Below are positions 14,997 to 23,565 of a stretch of DNA of 40,681 nucleotides, piece after piece. Source of the stretch: Bacteroidota bacterium (lineage in GTDB: Bacteria > Bacteroidota > Bacteroidia > AKYH767-A > OLB10); the NCBI GenBank assembly GCA_029547265.1, contig JAKPPP010000058.1:1-40681 (forward strand), given 5' to 3'. The first letter of the stretch is position 1. Each line of letters opens with the position of its first letter. The notes under the pieces are model-generated. The model saw only the letters and a program-made list of their open reading frames with translations, did not search any database and was not told the origin of the DNA. Position numbers and translations under genes: made by a program.

Positions 14997-15428
14997 CGTT
15001 TGAAGCCTTAAAGCATCTATTAAAAATCTTCAAGCGATGATAGATTTATCATTTTGTTCTTCTATGATCATTTTATTTTTCTTGAAAACAAATTTTGAAT
15101 TAGTATATCCGAATCTATTTTCGAAGCGGATCGTCCGCCTTAAATTTTTGCGGAAAGAACGATGAGAACGGAAACGATAGAAAGTAACACTGTTTGAGAC
15201 CTGAAAAGGTTTTCTTTCAGGGCGAGTTTGTTTCTTTCCGTTGGAGTTGAAATCGTTCCCGCTAAAAAATTTACAGCGGCTAAATTCTTCCACTTCAGGA
15301 AAAAGCCAGCGCCATCGCGCGGCTGTAGCGCGTTGGAAGAGGACTTCAGTGATTTTACTATTTCTTTAATTGAGGAATTGATATGTTTAAATATCCCTAC
15401 TAAAGATGAAATGTATGGGTTAAGAAAT
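14997..15428. other. 432-bp insert between twin terminators, holding repeat copy A
   Basis: This convergent gap has no believable gene. It holds repeat copy A (15089-15366). The flanks, 14997-15088 and 15367-15428, are AT-rich. The flank next to the second terminator has codon-like composition but no open frame of note. Confidence 0.7.
15089..15366 (-). repeat. Dispersed hairpin repeat, copy A (divergent)
   Basis: Read on the minus strand this is the third, most divergent member of the repeat family also seen at 26676-26979 and 40206-40507. Shared blocks include GAAGTCCTCTTCCAACGCGC, the CCGCT/AGCGG hairpin (15259-15279), GGGAACGATTTCA, CCAACGGAAAGAAACAAACT and the AAAAATTTAAGGCGGACGAT tail. 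It is about 20 bp shorter than the others between head and tail. Its middle module is replaced by a different hairpin (15200-15221). Confidence 0.9.
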
Positions 15429-15466
15429 AAAAAAAGAGGAGGTCAAAATTGATCTCCTCTTTTTTG
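15429..15466 (-). terminator. Terminator of the thioredoxin-like gene (second of the pair)
   Basis: AAGAGGAGGTCAA and TTGATCTCCTCTT form the stem, with one G:T pair. A-runs and T-runs on both sides make it bidirectional. It starts 12 bases beyond the minus-strand gene stop and almost repeats the hairpin at 14965-14996. Confidence 0.85.
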
Positions 15467-15477
15467 TGCTTAATACT

Positions 15478-16008
15478 TTATTGAGCACTATACTCTTCCC
15501 ATTTCTTCGTTTTATAAATATCCTCACCGAAGTATTTTAAAATCGGCATGAGCTGCTCAGGCGTTTGATATCCCGGTAAAGGAGTAAGCAATTGGTACTT
15601 TTCATCCATGAATATAAAAGAAGGATAACTCATTTTTCCCTGAAGGAGAGAAAGCGCTAATTCGTTCGATTTGTATTCAGATTTATAAACAAATTCTTTT
15701 CCTTTAAAACGAATGGTATCTTTTGTTTCTGCGTCCAATTTTACGGCATAATAATGATCGTTCATATAACGCACAACAGCAGTATCCTTAAAAGTAGAAG
15801 CATCCATACGCTTACACCATCCGCACCATTGCGTATAAGTATCGATAAAGATCTTTTTAGGTGCTTTATCGTTCAATGCAACGGCTTGCTCAAAACTCAT
15901 CCAGTGAATACCATTGGGATCATATTTTTCATGCTCCGTTTGAGCATTACAAGAAGAGATTGAGAAATAGCTTATTAAAATTATAAAACTGAATATTTTT
16001 TTCATCAT
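15478..16008 (-). CDS. Thioredoxin-fold lipoprotein
   Basis: A 176-residue protein with a lipoprotein signal ending ISSC (lipidated C20) and an active site WCGWCK (residues 61-66), embedded in FIDTYTQWCGWCKRMDASTF. A later SYPSFIFMDEKYQLL segment carries the cis-proline. This is the thioredoxin-like group that acts in the periplasm on disulfides. A basic lysine follows the CxxC, as in thioredoxins, but the partner is unknown. It lies 36 bp downstream of a POT transporter gene on the same strand and probably shares its mRNA. Confidence 0.9.
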   Translation of the reverse strand: MMKKIFSFIILISYFSISSCNAQTEHEKYDPNGIHWMSFEQAVALNDKAPKKIFIDTYTQWCGWCKRMDASTFKDTAVVRYMNDHYYAVKLDAETKDTIRFKGKEFVYKSEYKSNELALSLLQGKMSYPSFIFMDEKYQLLTPLPGYQTPEQLMPILKYFGEDIYKTKKWEEYSAQ

Positions 16009-16044
16009 TTACGGTTATACGTGCAATTTACAATAAAGATCACA

Positions 16045-17547
16045 TTATTTCACATCACCCATTAACTTTTTCACGAGTGGTGAGATGGCAATTAGTACCA
16101 CTCCGCTGATGACAGCATAAATGGCTAGTTGCTGGTAGCCATCGGTATACGACATAAGTTTTTCAGTTAACGATGCATTTTCATTGGGCGATACCATACC
16201 GGCCCCCAAAATTCCTGCCACATATTGTCCGTAAGCACTTGCCAAGAACCACATTCCCATCATCACTCCTTGTAAAGGCTGAGGTGAGAGCTTTGTCATG
16301 ATTGATAATCCGATAGGCGAGAGGCAAAGTTCACCGAATGTGATGATAAAATAAGCCATCGTAAATATTTCGAGGGATGTTTTTCCGTCGCTGCCCGCAA
16401 AGAAGCGAGTAGCATAGAAAGTATAAAATGCCAGTGCTAAGAAGATGAATCCAAGTCCAAATTTGATAATCGTATTTGGCTCGCTATTTCTTTTGCTAAG
16501 CCATACCCAAAGTAATCCCAAGAGTGGAGCGAAGATGATTACAAACAATGAATTCGATGAGTTATTGATACCATTAGGGTCGAAGTGCATTCCCATGATT
16601 GTATCATTTAAATTATTCGATGCGAAAAGGTTTAATGATCCGCCGCTTTGCTCGAAGAATGCCCAAAACAAAATAGAGAAGACAATAAATACCAATGCCG
16701 CCAATAATTTCTTTTTCTCTACGGCGCTGTATTTACGCATTTCATAAAACAAGTAAACTAAGGTACAAGGACCGATGATGTACATAAACCAATCGGTATA
16801 TTCTGTTTTTGCAACCATCACCATGATAACGGGGATGATCGCTAATGATCCAAGGTAGGTAGCATATTCGTACCATTTTTTACCGTTCGATTTACCGCTT
16901 TCAATCGGACTTAATCCGATAGGACCCATTTTGCGTTGCGTGAACACAAAAGTGATTAAAGAGATTGTCATAACGATTGCAGCCAATCCGAAAGCTAAAT
17001 TCCAGCTATAATTCTTAGCAATGGTAACGCAAGCATATCCTCCTAATAGGGCACCGATATTAATCCCTGCATAGAACAACGAAAATCCGGCATCGCGACG
17101 CGAATCATTCTCATGATACAAAGCACCAACCATTGTTGAAATATTAGGCTTAAAGAATCCCGTACCTACAATGGTAAAACTCAATCCCAAAAAGAACCAG
17201 AAGCTATTCAATTCAACTGTTTGTGCCTTTCCTAATCCGAACGCCAAGATACAGCTACCGGTAATCATGAGTAGTCCACCCCAGAACAAGGATTTTCTGA
17301 ATCCTAAAATTTTATCGGCAAACAATCCACCAATAAACGTAAAGGCATAAACGAAAGCTTGAGTAGCACCATATTGAAGGTTTGCTACATCTTCTTTCAT
17401 CATTAACTGACTTACCATGAATACGGTAAGCATACCTCTCATTCCATAGAAACAAAAGCGTTCCCACATTTCAGAGAAGAACAAATACCATAACTGTTTA
17501 GGGTATTTACCTTTAAAATCTTGAATTTCCTCGAGTGTTGTTTGCAT
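16045..17547 (-). CDS. Proton-dependent oligopeptide (POT) transporter
   Basis: A 500-residue MFS protein with about 12-14 helices. The POT signature ExxER appears in FSEMWERFCFYGMRG near residues 25-39. The second signature, GTGFFKPNISTMVGALY, follows near 130, and FGELCLSPIGLSIMTKL appears late. It imports di- and tripeptides with protons. It is the second of two adjacent POT genes on this strand, 111 bp after its paralogue, which ends at a terminator-like hairpin, so it probably has its own promoter. Confidence 0.95.
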   Translation of the reverse strand: MQTTLEEIQDFKGKYPKQLWYLFFSEMWERFCFYGMRGMLTVFMVSQLMMKEDVANLQYGATQAFVYAFTFIGGLFADKILGFRKSLFWGGLLMITGSCILAFGLGKAQTVELNSFWFFLGLSFTIVGTGFFKPNISTMVGALYHENDSRRDAGFSLFYAGINIGALLGGYACVTIAKNYSWNLAFGLAAIVMTISLITFVFTQRKMGPIGLSPIESGKSNGKKWYEYATYLGSLAIIPVIMVMVAKTEYTDWFMYIIGPCTLVYLFYEMRKYSAVEKKKLLAALVFIVFSILFWAFFEQSGGSLNLFASNNLNDTIMGMHFDPNGINNSSNSLFVIIFAPLLGLLWVWLSKRNSEPNTIIKFGLGFIFLALAFYTFYATRFFAGSDGKTSLEIFTMAYFIITFGELCLSPIGLSIMTKLSPQPLQGVMMGMWFLASAYGQYVAGILGAGMVSPNENASLTEKLMSYTDGYQQLAIYAVISGVVLIAISPLVKKLMGDVK

Positions 17548-17611
17548 AGTGGTTGGAGTAATTATTCAAAGAAAGTCTTTTTAGGAGAATTAGACAAACT
17601 TCATAAAACAC

Positions 17612-17638
17612 GAAGTCCCGCTTTTGGGGCGGGACTTC
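17612..17638 (-). terminator. Terminator-like hairpin between the two POT genes
   Basis: GAAGTCCCGC pairs with GCGGGACTTC over 10 bp with a 7-base loop. On the minus strand it follows the 17659 gene stop by about 20 bases. The T-tract is short (GTGTTTTATG). Confidence 0.7.
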
Positions 17639-17658
17639 ATCTTTATTTTAAATTTCGA

Positions 17659-19407
17659 TTAGTTTACTCCGTGCATCATTTTGATGATTTTGCGGAATAG
17701 GGCTAATAAGATTAACGATGCTGCACCGCTTAACACGATGAATACGCAGAAGAAAATAAATAAATTAGAGATTTCAATTCCCATAAAGCTAGGAATTGCT
17801 GCTCCAGCTGCTGCAGGTTCTTCTCCTGCTCCAGGAGGAATTAATGCGCTTAGCGTTCCTGCAAATTTATTTGCAACAGCATTTGCTAAGAACCATGTTC
17901 CCATCAATAATGATGATAAACGAGCAGGAGCTAATTTACTCACCATACTTAACCCGATAGGTGATAGGCAAAGTTCTCCCATTGTATGTACAATGTACAA
18001 TGCAAATAACCAGAACATCGCAATTTTTGTTGATGGAGAAATTCCGTGTACTGCATAAGCAATAATCACGTATCCTAATGCTACTAATCCAAGTCCCATC
18101 GCCATCTTTAATGGTGATGATGGTTCCATATTTACATTCGCTAATTTACCCCATAACATTGTGAAGAATGGAGCCAAAATGATAATCGCTAACGGATTAA
18201 TTGACTGGAACCATGGTGAAGGGAATTCGCTTAAATGGATGTCAGAAATTTTGTCGATAAGTGTTAAGGCTATAATCGCAATTACTCCTACAATTTGAAT
18301 CAACGAAATCGATTTCTTTGACCATTCAAAGAACCATCCTAGTGCCTTTCCTAAGTAGAATATAATCACTGAGAATAAAGCAGCAATCATGAATTTGCTA
18401 ATATGTACGTCAATCGCTCTGTCAACTTGTTGATCGGCGAAGAGTGTAAGTGAAGCTCCTGCTTGTTCGAAACATGCCCAGAAGAAGATTACGAAGAAGG
18501 CAAGAATGAAGATTACAATGATTCGCTCTCTTTCGTCTTTCGTTAATGATTTATCAGTTAGGATAATCAACGGCATAATGATCAATGATGCGTAGATTAA
18601 GTAAGCAACTAAATCAAGGTGCTCAATCATGTACGACATTGAATTAGGATCTGCTAATGCTCCTGCACTGCAAACCATTGCAATAATATTTTTGAAGTTC
18701 AATAAGCCGAAGATCAATAGAATTGACCCGATAATTGCTCCATATGTTTTTCCATCAACTTTCGCTACAGGCATTCCCAATGGCTTGCCATCAGGTCCAT
18801 TAAGGTGTTTGTTTTTCAATAATTCGAATGAAATCAAACTTGCAATCATACCGATTGCTGCTGCAAGGAATCCGTATTTGAATTCAGAGAAACTTCCGCA
18901 AATTAGAGGAGAGAAGAAAGCTCCCATGTTGATACCCATGTAGAAAATGGTAAACGCTCCGTCAACACGTGAGTCGTTTTGAGGATATAGTTGTCCTACC
19001 ATGGTAGAGATATTCGGCTTGAAGAATCCGTTACCGATAATCAATAGCGTTAATCCTGCCCACATAAATGTTACTGCCGATGCCGACTGAACATCGGGAG
19101 TAGCCATACTCGCACTTAAGTATAGGAATATTTGACCAATAGCCATTAAAACCCCTCCATAGAGAATACTTCTTCTGTTACCCCAGAATTTATCGCATAA
19201 ATAACCTCCTAATAAGGGAGTCAAGTATACGAGTCCGGTAAAGCTTCCATAAATATTAGATGCAAAGGCTTTATCAATAAATAAAGCTTTAGTCATGTAC
19301 AATATAAATATGGCACGCATACCATAGTAGCTGAAACGTTCCCACATTTCAGTAAAGAATAAGAGATATAGGCCTCTTGGATGGCCTTGCACAGAAGTTT
19401 TGCTCAT
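17659..19407 (-). CDS. Proton-dependent oligopeptide (POT) transporter
   Basis: A second POT protein, 582 residues from the ATG at 19405-19407 (MSKTSVQGHPRGLYLLFFTEMWERF). It has ExxER, the GNGFFKPNISTMVGQLY signature and MGELCLSPIGLSMVSKL. It is longer than its neighbour because of extra sequence in the middle. The open frame runs 39 codons further upstream, but that part is basic, not hydrophobic and not family-like, so it is excluded. Two non-identical POT genes in a row suggest different peptide preferences. Confidence 0.94.
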   Translation of the reverse strand: MSKTSVQGHPRGLYLLFFTEMWERFSYYGMRAIFILYMTKALFIDKAFASNIYGSFTGLVYLTPLLGGYLCDKFWGNRRSILYGGVLMAIGQIFLYLSASMATPDVQSASAVTFMWAGLTLLIIGNGFFKPNISTMVGQLYPQNDSRVDGAFTIFYMGINMGAFFSPLICGSFSEFKYGFLAAAIGMIASLISFELLKNKHLNGPDGKPLGMPVAKVDGKTYGAIIGSILLIFGLLNFKNIIAMVCSAGALADPNSMSYMIEHLDLVAYLIYASLIIMPLIILTDKSLTKDERERIIVIFILAFFVIFFWACFEQAGASLTLFADQQVDRAIDVHISKFMIAALFSVIIFYLGKALGWFFEWSKKSISLIQIVGVIAIIALTLIDKISDIHLSEFPSPWFQSINPLAIIILAPFFTMLWGKLANVNMEPSSPLKMAMGLGLVALGYVIIAYAVHGISPSTKIAMFWLFALYIVHTMGELCLSPIGLSMVSKLAPARLSSLLMGTWFLANAVANKFAGTLSALIPPGAGEEPAAAGAAIPSFMGIEISNLFIFFCVFIVLSGAASLILLALFRKIIKMMHGVN

Positions 19408-19589
19408 GATTTTCTCAGGTTGTTGTATTAGAGGGCTCCAATATAACAAAAAGTTCAAATGGCAGGACCGCCAATCGACCAATAGCCTCTTTGTTTTCCT
19501 TAATCCATTGATTTTATCGACCATTTATTCCGCCGATAGCCACTTTTTTCTTTTTTCGGCCTTCTTTTCCGCGTTTCGTTTCCTCTTTT

Positions 19590-19597
19590 TATCTTCG
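19590..19597 (+). promoter_or_regulatory. -7 box before ybaB
   Basis: TATCTTCG resembles TAnnTTTG (7 of 8). TTTC at 19566-19569 is 20 bases upstream. The gene starts at 19622. Confidence 0.4.
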
Positions 19598-19621
19598 TGA
19601 GCTAAATCAATACTAATTATT

Positions 19622-19927
19622 ATGTTCGATATTTTAAGTAAACTGGGCGATGTGAAGAAGAAAATGGACGAGATTAAGTCTCGCCTCGATGCTGTTTCGG
19701 TTGATGGTGATGCAGGCAACGGAAAAGTGAAGGTAACGGTGACCGGTAACCGAAAACTGAAATCGATACATATCGATGATAGCTTATTGTCGGTTGATGC
19801 TAAGGATGAACTGATCGACTTACTCGAAATGGCTACCAATAATGCTTTAGAGCGTGCTGAGCAGGTTTCTGAGGCTGAAATGAAGGCGGCAGGCCGCGAT
19901 TTTTTACCGGGGATGCCGGGATTTTAA
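19622..19927 (+). CDS. ybaB: YbaB/EbfC family nucleoid-associated protein
   Basis: A 101-residue protein with the family layout: an N-terminal helix (LGDVKKKMDEIKSRLDAV), a beta sheet (GKVKVTVTGNRKLKSIHIDDSLL) and a C-terminal helix (ELIDLLEMATNNALERAEQVSEAEM). These proteins bind DNA as dimers. In many bacteria ybaB follows dnaX and precedes recR; here neither is adjacent and a DinB/DUF1569-like gene follows 18 bp later. Confidence 0.93.
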   Translation: MFDILSKLGDVKKKMDEIKSRLDAVSVDGDAGNGKVKVTVTGNRKLKSIHIDDSLLSVDAKDELIDLLEMATNNALERAEQVSEAEMKAAGRDFLPGMPGF

Positions 19928-19945
19928 TTTAAATACTATCTGACC

Positions 19946-20413
19946 ATGACACATCAACAAAAAGTTGACTTTTTATTACTCGAGTTCCCTGAGCGTTTAC
20001 ATGAACTCGATCCGAATGCTGCTCCGCAATGGGGTAAAATGAGTGTTCAGCAAATGATTGAACATATGGTGGATGCCGTGAGTAATGCGAACGGAAAAAT
20101 TAGTCTTCCGCTTGTGACTCCTACCGATAAATTGCAATTATTCAGGGATTTTATGCTTAGCGATAAGGACTTTCGTCCCGATACTAAAAACCCTTTAATG
20201 CCCGAAACTCCGGCGCCCGTTCATTTTGAGGATGTGCAAAAGGCGATAGGTAAGTTGCGTATCGAGCTTTCTGATTTTGTGGACTTCTACAAGGAAAATC
20301 CTGAAAAGAAATTCATGAATCCTATTTTCGGGGAGTTAAATTATGAAGAGTGGACGCATTTATTGTATAAACACGCCCACCATCATTTGCGTCAATTTGC
20401 GATGATTATTTAA
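19946..20413 (+). CDS. DinB/DUF1569-like protein
   Basis: A 155-residue, mostly helical protein. Spaced histidines, including HMVD near residue 38 and HAHHHLRQF near the C-terminus, resemble the metal site of the DinB/YfiT four-helix-bundle superfamily; DUF1569 is the closest match I can suggest. No substrate can be inferred. Its stop overlaps the convergent lipoprotein gene by 8 bp. Confidence 0.75.
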   Translation: MTHQQKVDFLLLEFPERLHELDPNAAPQWGKMSVQQMIEHMVDAVSNANGKISLPLVTPTDKLQLFRDFMLSDKDFRPDTKNPLMPETPAPVHFEDVQKAIGKLRIELSDFVDFYKENPEKKFMNPIFGELNYEEWTHLLYKHAHHHLRQFAMII

Positions 20414-21398
20414 TGTAAATATCGCGTCGCGTAATATTTTGTAGTACTCCTAAAGTGTCGGTATACACATCGCTATAATCGAGCTGGATTTTATAGGATT
20501 GACCTACTTGTGTGAGTGTTCCTGCTATTCCTGTAAAGCTATGTACCGAGGTGTCGATCGGCGTCAAGCAATAAAAAGATTGAGTAGAAAATGCAAAGGT
20601 TGAAGTACCGGGATCAAAGGTGATTATTGGATCAGCAAGGTAGCTATCACCGATTTTAAAGACTTTCAACGTATTATTAACTGTTACTCCCGCTTGAATA
20701 GTGGTGGTCCAGTGAGTAGTATCGAGGCCTGTTACTGTCATGCAAGTATATTGTCCCGATAAATAGTTAAGTGAATTCAAAACATGCACAGATCGTGTAA
20801 CCGAATCTTTTAATCCTCCTGAATCATATACGACATAGCTGATAGTATATACTCCTACAGAATCAGCATTTACAGTTCCGCTGATAAAAACCGATGAATT
20901 CAGATTTCCATCTTCCGGATCAATTGCAGTTGCTCCCGGCTCTAAGTAAGTGGAGTTTAGCACGATGTCGATTGATGATGGTCCGTTGAGATTAAGTGTT
21001 GGACTTATATTCGGCTTTGCAGAAACTTGCAATACGAAGGTGCGTGAAAACGCTTTACCTGATTCGGCAGTAGCAGTAACGGTGATGGAGTAACTACCTG
21101 TATCGGTTTGGTTAGTAACGATTGTTTGCGTGCATGCAAAATCTGCAGTTCCTGAATTCGGACTAAACTTTATGGTTGTTCCAGTGGGTAGTCCCGTTAC
21201 CGAAAAGTGAACTTCTTCGTGTTTTCCGCCAAGATATAATACCGTAACGGTTCTGCTGATGCTATCGGTAGGATAAAGGGCAAGATTTTTTAATCCATTG
21301 ATTTTAAAATCCATGCCATCGTCTTCTTCCTTAGTACAGGCATTAAATAACGTTGAAAGTCCGATGAATATCAGCAAATAAAAAATGTTTTTTCTCAT
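20406..21398 (-). CDS. Lipoprotein with Ig-like (DUF5011-type) domain
   Basis: A 330-residue lipoprotein: the signal peptide ends LFNAC (C21), followed by an acidic KEEDD stretch of the kind linked to surface export of lipoproteins in this phylum. Residues 30-130 are beta-rich. Residues 135-205 match the DUF5011 pattern (VLNSTYLEPGATAIDPEDG...VYTISYVVYDSGG). The C-terminal third is an unrecognised beta domain. Its ATG overlaps the stop of the prolyl oligopeptidase gene (ATGA, 21395-21398), so the two are translated together. Confidence 0.85.
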   Translation of the reverse strand: MRKNIFYLLIFIGLSTLFNACTKEEDDGMDFKINGLKNLALYPTDSISRTVTVLYLGGKHEEVHFSVTGLPTGTTIKFSPNSGTADFACTQTIVTNQTDTGSYSITVTATAESGKAFSRTFVLQVSAKPNISPTLNLNGPSSIDIVLNSTYLEPGATAIDPEDGNLNSSVFISGTVNADSVGVYTISYVVYDSGGLKDSVTRSVHVLNSLNYLSGQYTCMTVTGLDTTHWTTTIQAGVTVNNTLKVFKIGDSYLADPIITFDPGTSTFAFSTQSFYCLTPIDTSVHSFTGIAGTLTQVGQSYKIQLDYSDVYTDTLGVLQNITRRDIYIK

Positions 21399-23497
21399 AA
21401 TGACATGCCTAAATTATAAAATAAAAAGGTAAAAATATCAGCTTGCTCATCAATCAATTTCGATTTTGGCTTTCCGGCTCCATGGCCTGCGTTAGAATCT
21501 ATCCTTATTAACATCGGACGATCGCCTTTGTATTTTTCTTGTAGGGTAGCCGCGAACTTAAACGAATGTGCAGGAACAACACGGTCGTCGTGATCTGCTG
21601 TGGTTACCATGGTACAAGGATATTCAACATTCTCTTTTAAATTGTGCAGTGGTGAATAAGCATATAGCGCGTTAAACTGAGTGCTGTCTTCGCTGCTGCC
21701 ATAATCTCCTGTCCACGACCAACCGATTGTAAACTTGTGGAAACGTAACATATCCATTACGCCCACCGCAGGAAGAGCTACTTTAAATAATTCGGGACGC
21801 TGCGTCATCACAGCACCTATTAATAATCCGCCGTTCGAGCGACCGCTGATAGCGAGCTTCGAAGGGTTCGTGTATTTTTCTTTAATTAAATATTCTGCAG
21901 CAGCAATAAAATCGTCGAACACATTCTGTTTTTTCAACTTCGTTCCTGCTTCATGCCATTCGCTACCATACTCGCCGCCACCTCTCAAACAAGGCATGGC
22001 AAATACGCCGCCACTCATTAAAAATACTAAACGTTCAGCTTTAAATTCGGGAGTCTTGCTAATGTTAAATCCGCCATAACCAAATAGTAGAGTAGGGTTG
22101 TTACCATCGAGAGTAACACCTTTTTTATGCACTATAAACATGGGGATTTTAGTGCCATCCTTTGAAGTGTAAAACACCTGTTTAGTTTCAAACATTTGTG
22201 GATCATACGGCAAACGAGTTTTGAATTGATCGTACCTCTTGCTCGTATACATGTTATAGCGATAAACATGAGAAGGGGTAGTGAAATTAGAGATAGAGAC
22301 GAATAGATTCGTATCCTTTTGTGACCCAGCCAATCCGTCGACTGTACCAATCATCGAAGTAGTTAATTCGCCTTTAAGAGATCCTGTGAAATCATACATT
22401 AACATTTTACTCATGGCATCATGCATATAATGAGCCACAATATTCTTAAAACTCACTATAGCTCCTTGCAAAATATCTTTCGACTCAGGAATTAAATCCT
22501 TCCACATAGCTGGCAATGGAAATTTCGGATCAATTTGGATGATCTTTTTATGCGGTGCTTTAAAGTCGGTAATGAATAATAATTTACCATTCACTAATCC
22601 GATGAACTCAAAATCATTATTAAATGATTTTACGATTGTGTTAAATACTCTCTTAGTACCTGTTAATGGTTGTATAACTACGTTATTGCCGCTCGTGCCT
22701 TCTGAACCAGTAATGATCAGCATTGTTTCATCTTCACTTACTGCTGCCGAAAAGTTTCTCAACGGATGTTCTTTATCCTCAAATACCAATGAATCTTTAC
22801 TTTGATCAGTGTTTAATTTGTGATAGTAAATCTTGTGGTATTCATTCTTTGCGGTGTACATCGAATCACTGTTTTCTGAGTCATAACGACTATAAAAGAA
22901 ACCGTCTTTATACCATGCAGTATTTGAAAATTTCACTCCTCTTAAGACTTCAGGAAGTGATTTCATTGTCTTTGTTTCTTTAATACGCATAACATTCCAA
23001 TCGCTTCCGGCATTGGCAACTTGAAATGCTAGATGCATTCCATCGCCGGAGGCCGTTGTTTCTGTAATATGTGTTGTTCCGTCGGCTGATAATTTATTTT
23101 GATCGAAGTATGCCATCGGCACATATTCAAGCGATCGCATGTAATATAAGACCGGCTGATTCAAATTCGCGTCATCCCGATAATACAGATAAGAACTTCC
23201 GGCTCTTATTGGCAATGAGTATTTGTTAAAATTCCATAAGGCCTTCATGCTGTCTTTTAGCGCCTGACGAAAAGGTATAGTATTCAGATAGTTATCTGTA
23301 ATTTCATTTTCGTCTTTCACCCATTTTTCAGTTTCCGGGGCATGATCGTTTTCCATCCAGCGATAAGGATCGTATACGAAATGTCCGAAATAGCTGTCTA
23401 CTCGTTCAATTTTTTTCGGCTGTGGATATTTCATTGGTTGTGCTCCCGCGCTGATAATGGCGAATAAAAAGAGAGCTGTAAGTCGTAGCGATTTCAT
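21395..23497 (-). CDS. Prolyl oligopeptidase family serine peptidase (S9A), secreted
   Basis: A 700-residue enzyme. A signal peptide (MKSLRLTALFLFAIISAGAQP) precedes the S9A N-terminal signature YFGHFVYDPYRWMEN. A beta-propeller region comes next, then an alpha/beta hydrolase domain with Ser in GRSNGG (about 551), Asp in DHDDRVVP (about 637) and His in AGHGAGKP (about 671). It cuts short peptides after proline, here in the periplasm. The open frame extends 17 codons upstream, but the start at 23497 exposes the signal peptide directly. It is coupled to the downstream lipoprotein gene. Confidence 0.95.
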   Translation of the reverse strand: MKSLRLTALFLFAIISAGAQPMKYPQPKKIERVDSYFGHFVYDPYRWMENDHAPETEKWVKDENEITDNYLNTIPFRQALKDSMKALWNFNKYSLPIRAGSSYLYYRDDANLNQPVLYYMRSLEYVPMAYFDQNKLSADGTTHITETTASGDGMHLAFQVANAGSDWNVMRIKETKTMKSLPEVLRGVKFSNTAWYKDGFFYSRYDSENSDSMYTAKNEYHKIYYHKLNTDQSKDSLVFEDKEHPLRNFSAAVSEDETMLIITGSEGTSGNNVVIQPLTGTKRVFNTIVKSFNNDFEFIGLVNGKLLFITDFKAPHKKIIQIDPKFPLPAMWKDLIPESKDILQGAIVSFKNIVAHYMHDAMSKMLMYDFTGSLKGELTTSMIGTVDGLAGSQKDTNLFVSISNFTTPSHVYRYNMYTSKRYDQFKTRLPYDPQMFETKQVFYTSKDGTKIPMFIVHKKGVTLDGNNPTLLFGYGGFNISKTPEFKAERLVFLMSGGVFAMPCLRGGGEYGSEWHEAGTKLKKQNVFDDFIAAAEYLIKEKYTNPSKLAISGRSNGGLLIGAVMTQRPELFKVALPAVGVMDMLRFHKFTIGWSWTGDYGSSEDSTQFNALYAYSPLHNLKENVEYPCTMVTTADHDDRVVPAHSFKFAATLQEKYKGDRPMLIRIDSNAGHGAGKPKSKLIDEQADIFTFLFYNLGMSL

Positions 23498-23565
23498 AGG
23501 CTGCAAAATAAAGATTAATTTCGTGAAGATTGTGGTAAGATATGCCACAAATACAAACGAAAACT

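Noticed and set aside
15228..15452. 74-codon plus-strand frame in repeat copy A
   Set aside because: It runs across the repeat boundary into the flank and terminator, with no homology or start context.
19408..19524. N-terminal extension of the longer POT transporter
   Set aside because: POT proteins start shortly before the ExxER helix; the extra 39 residues are polar and unlike the family.
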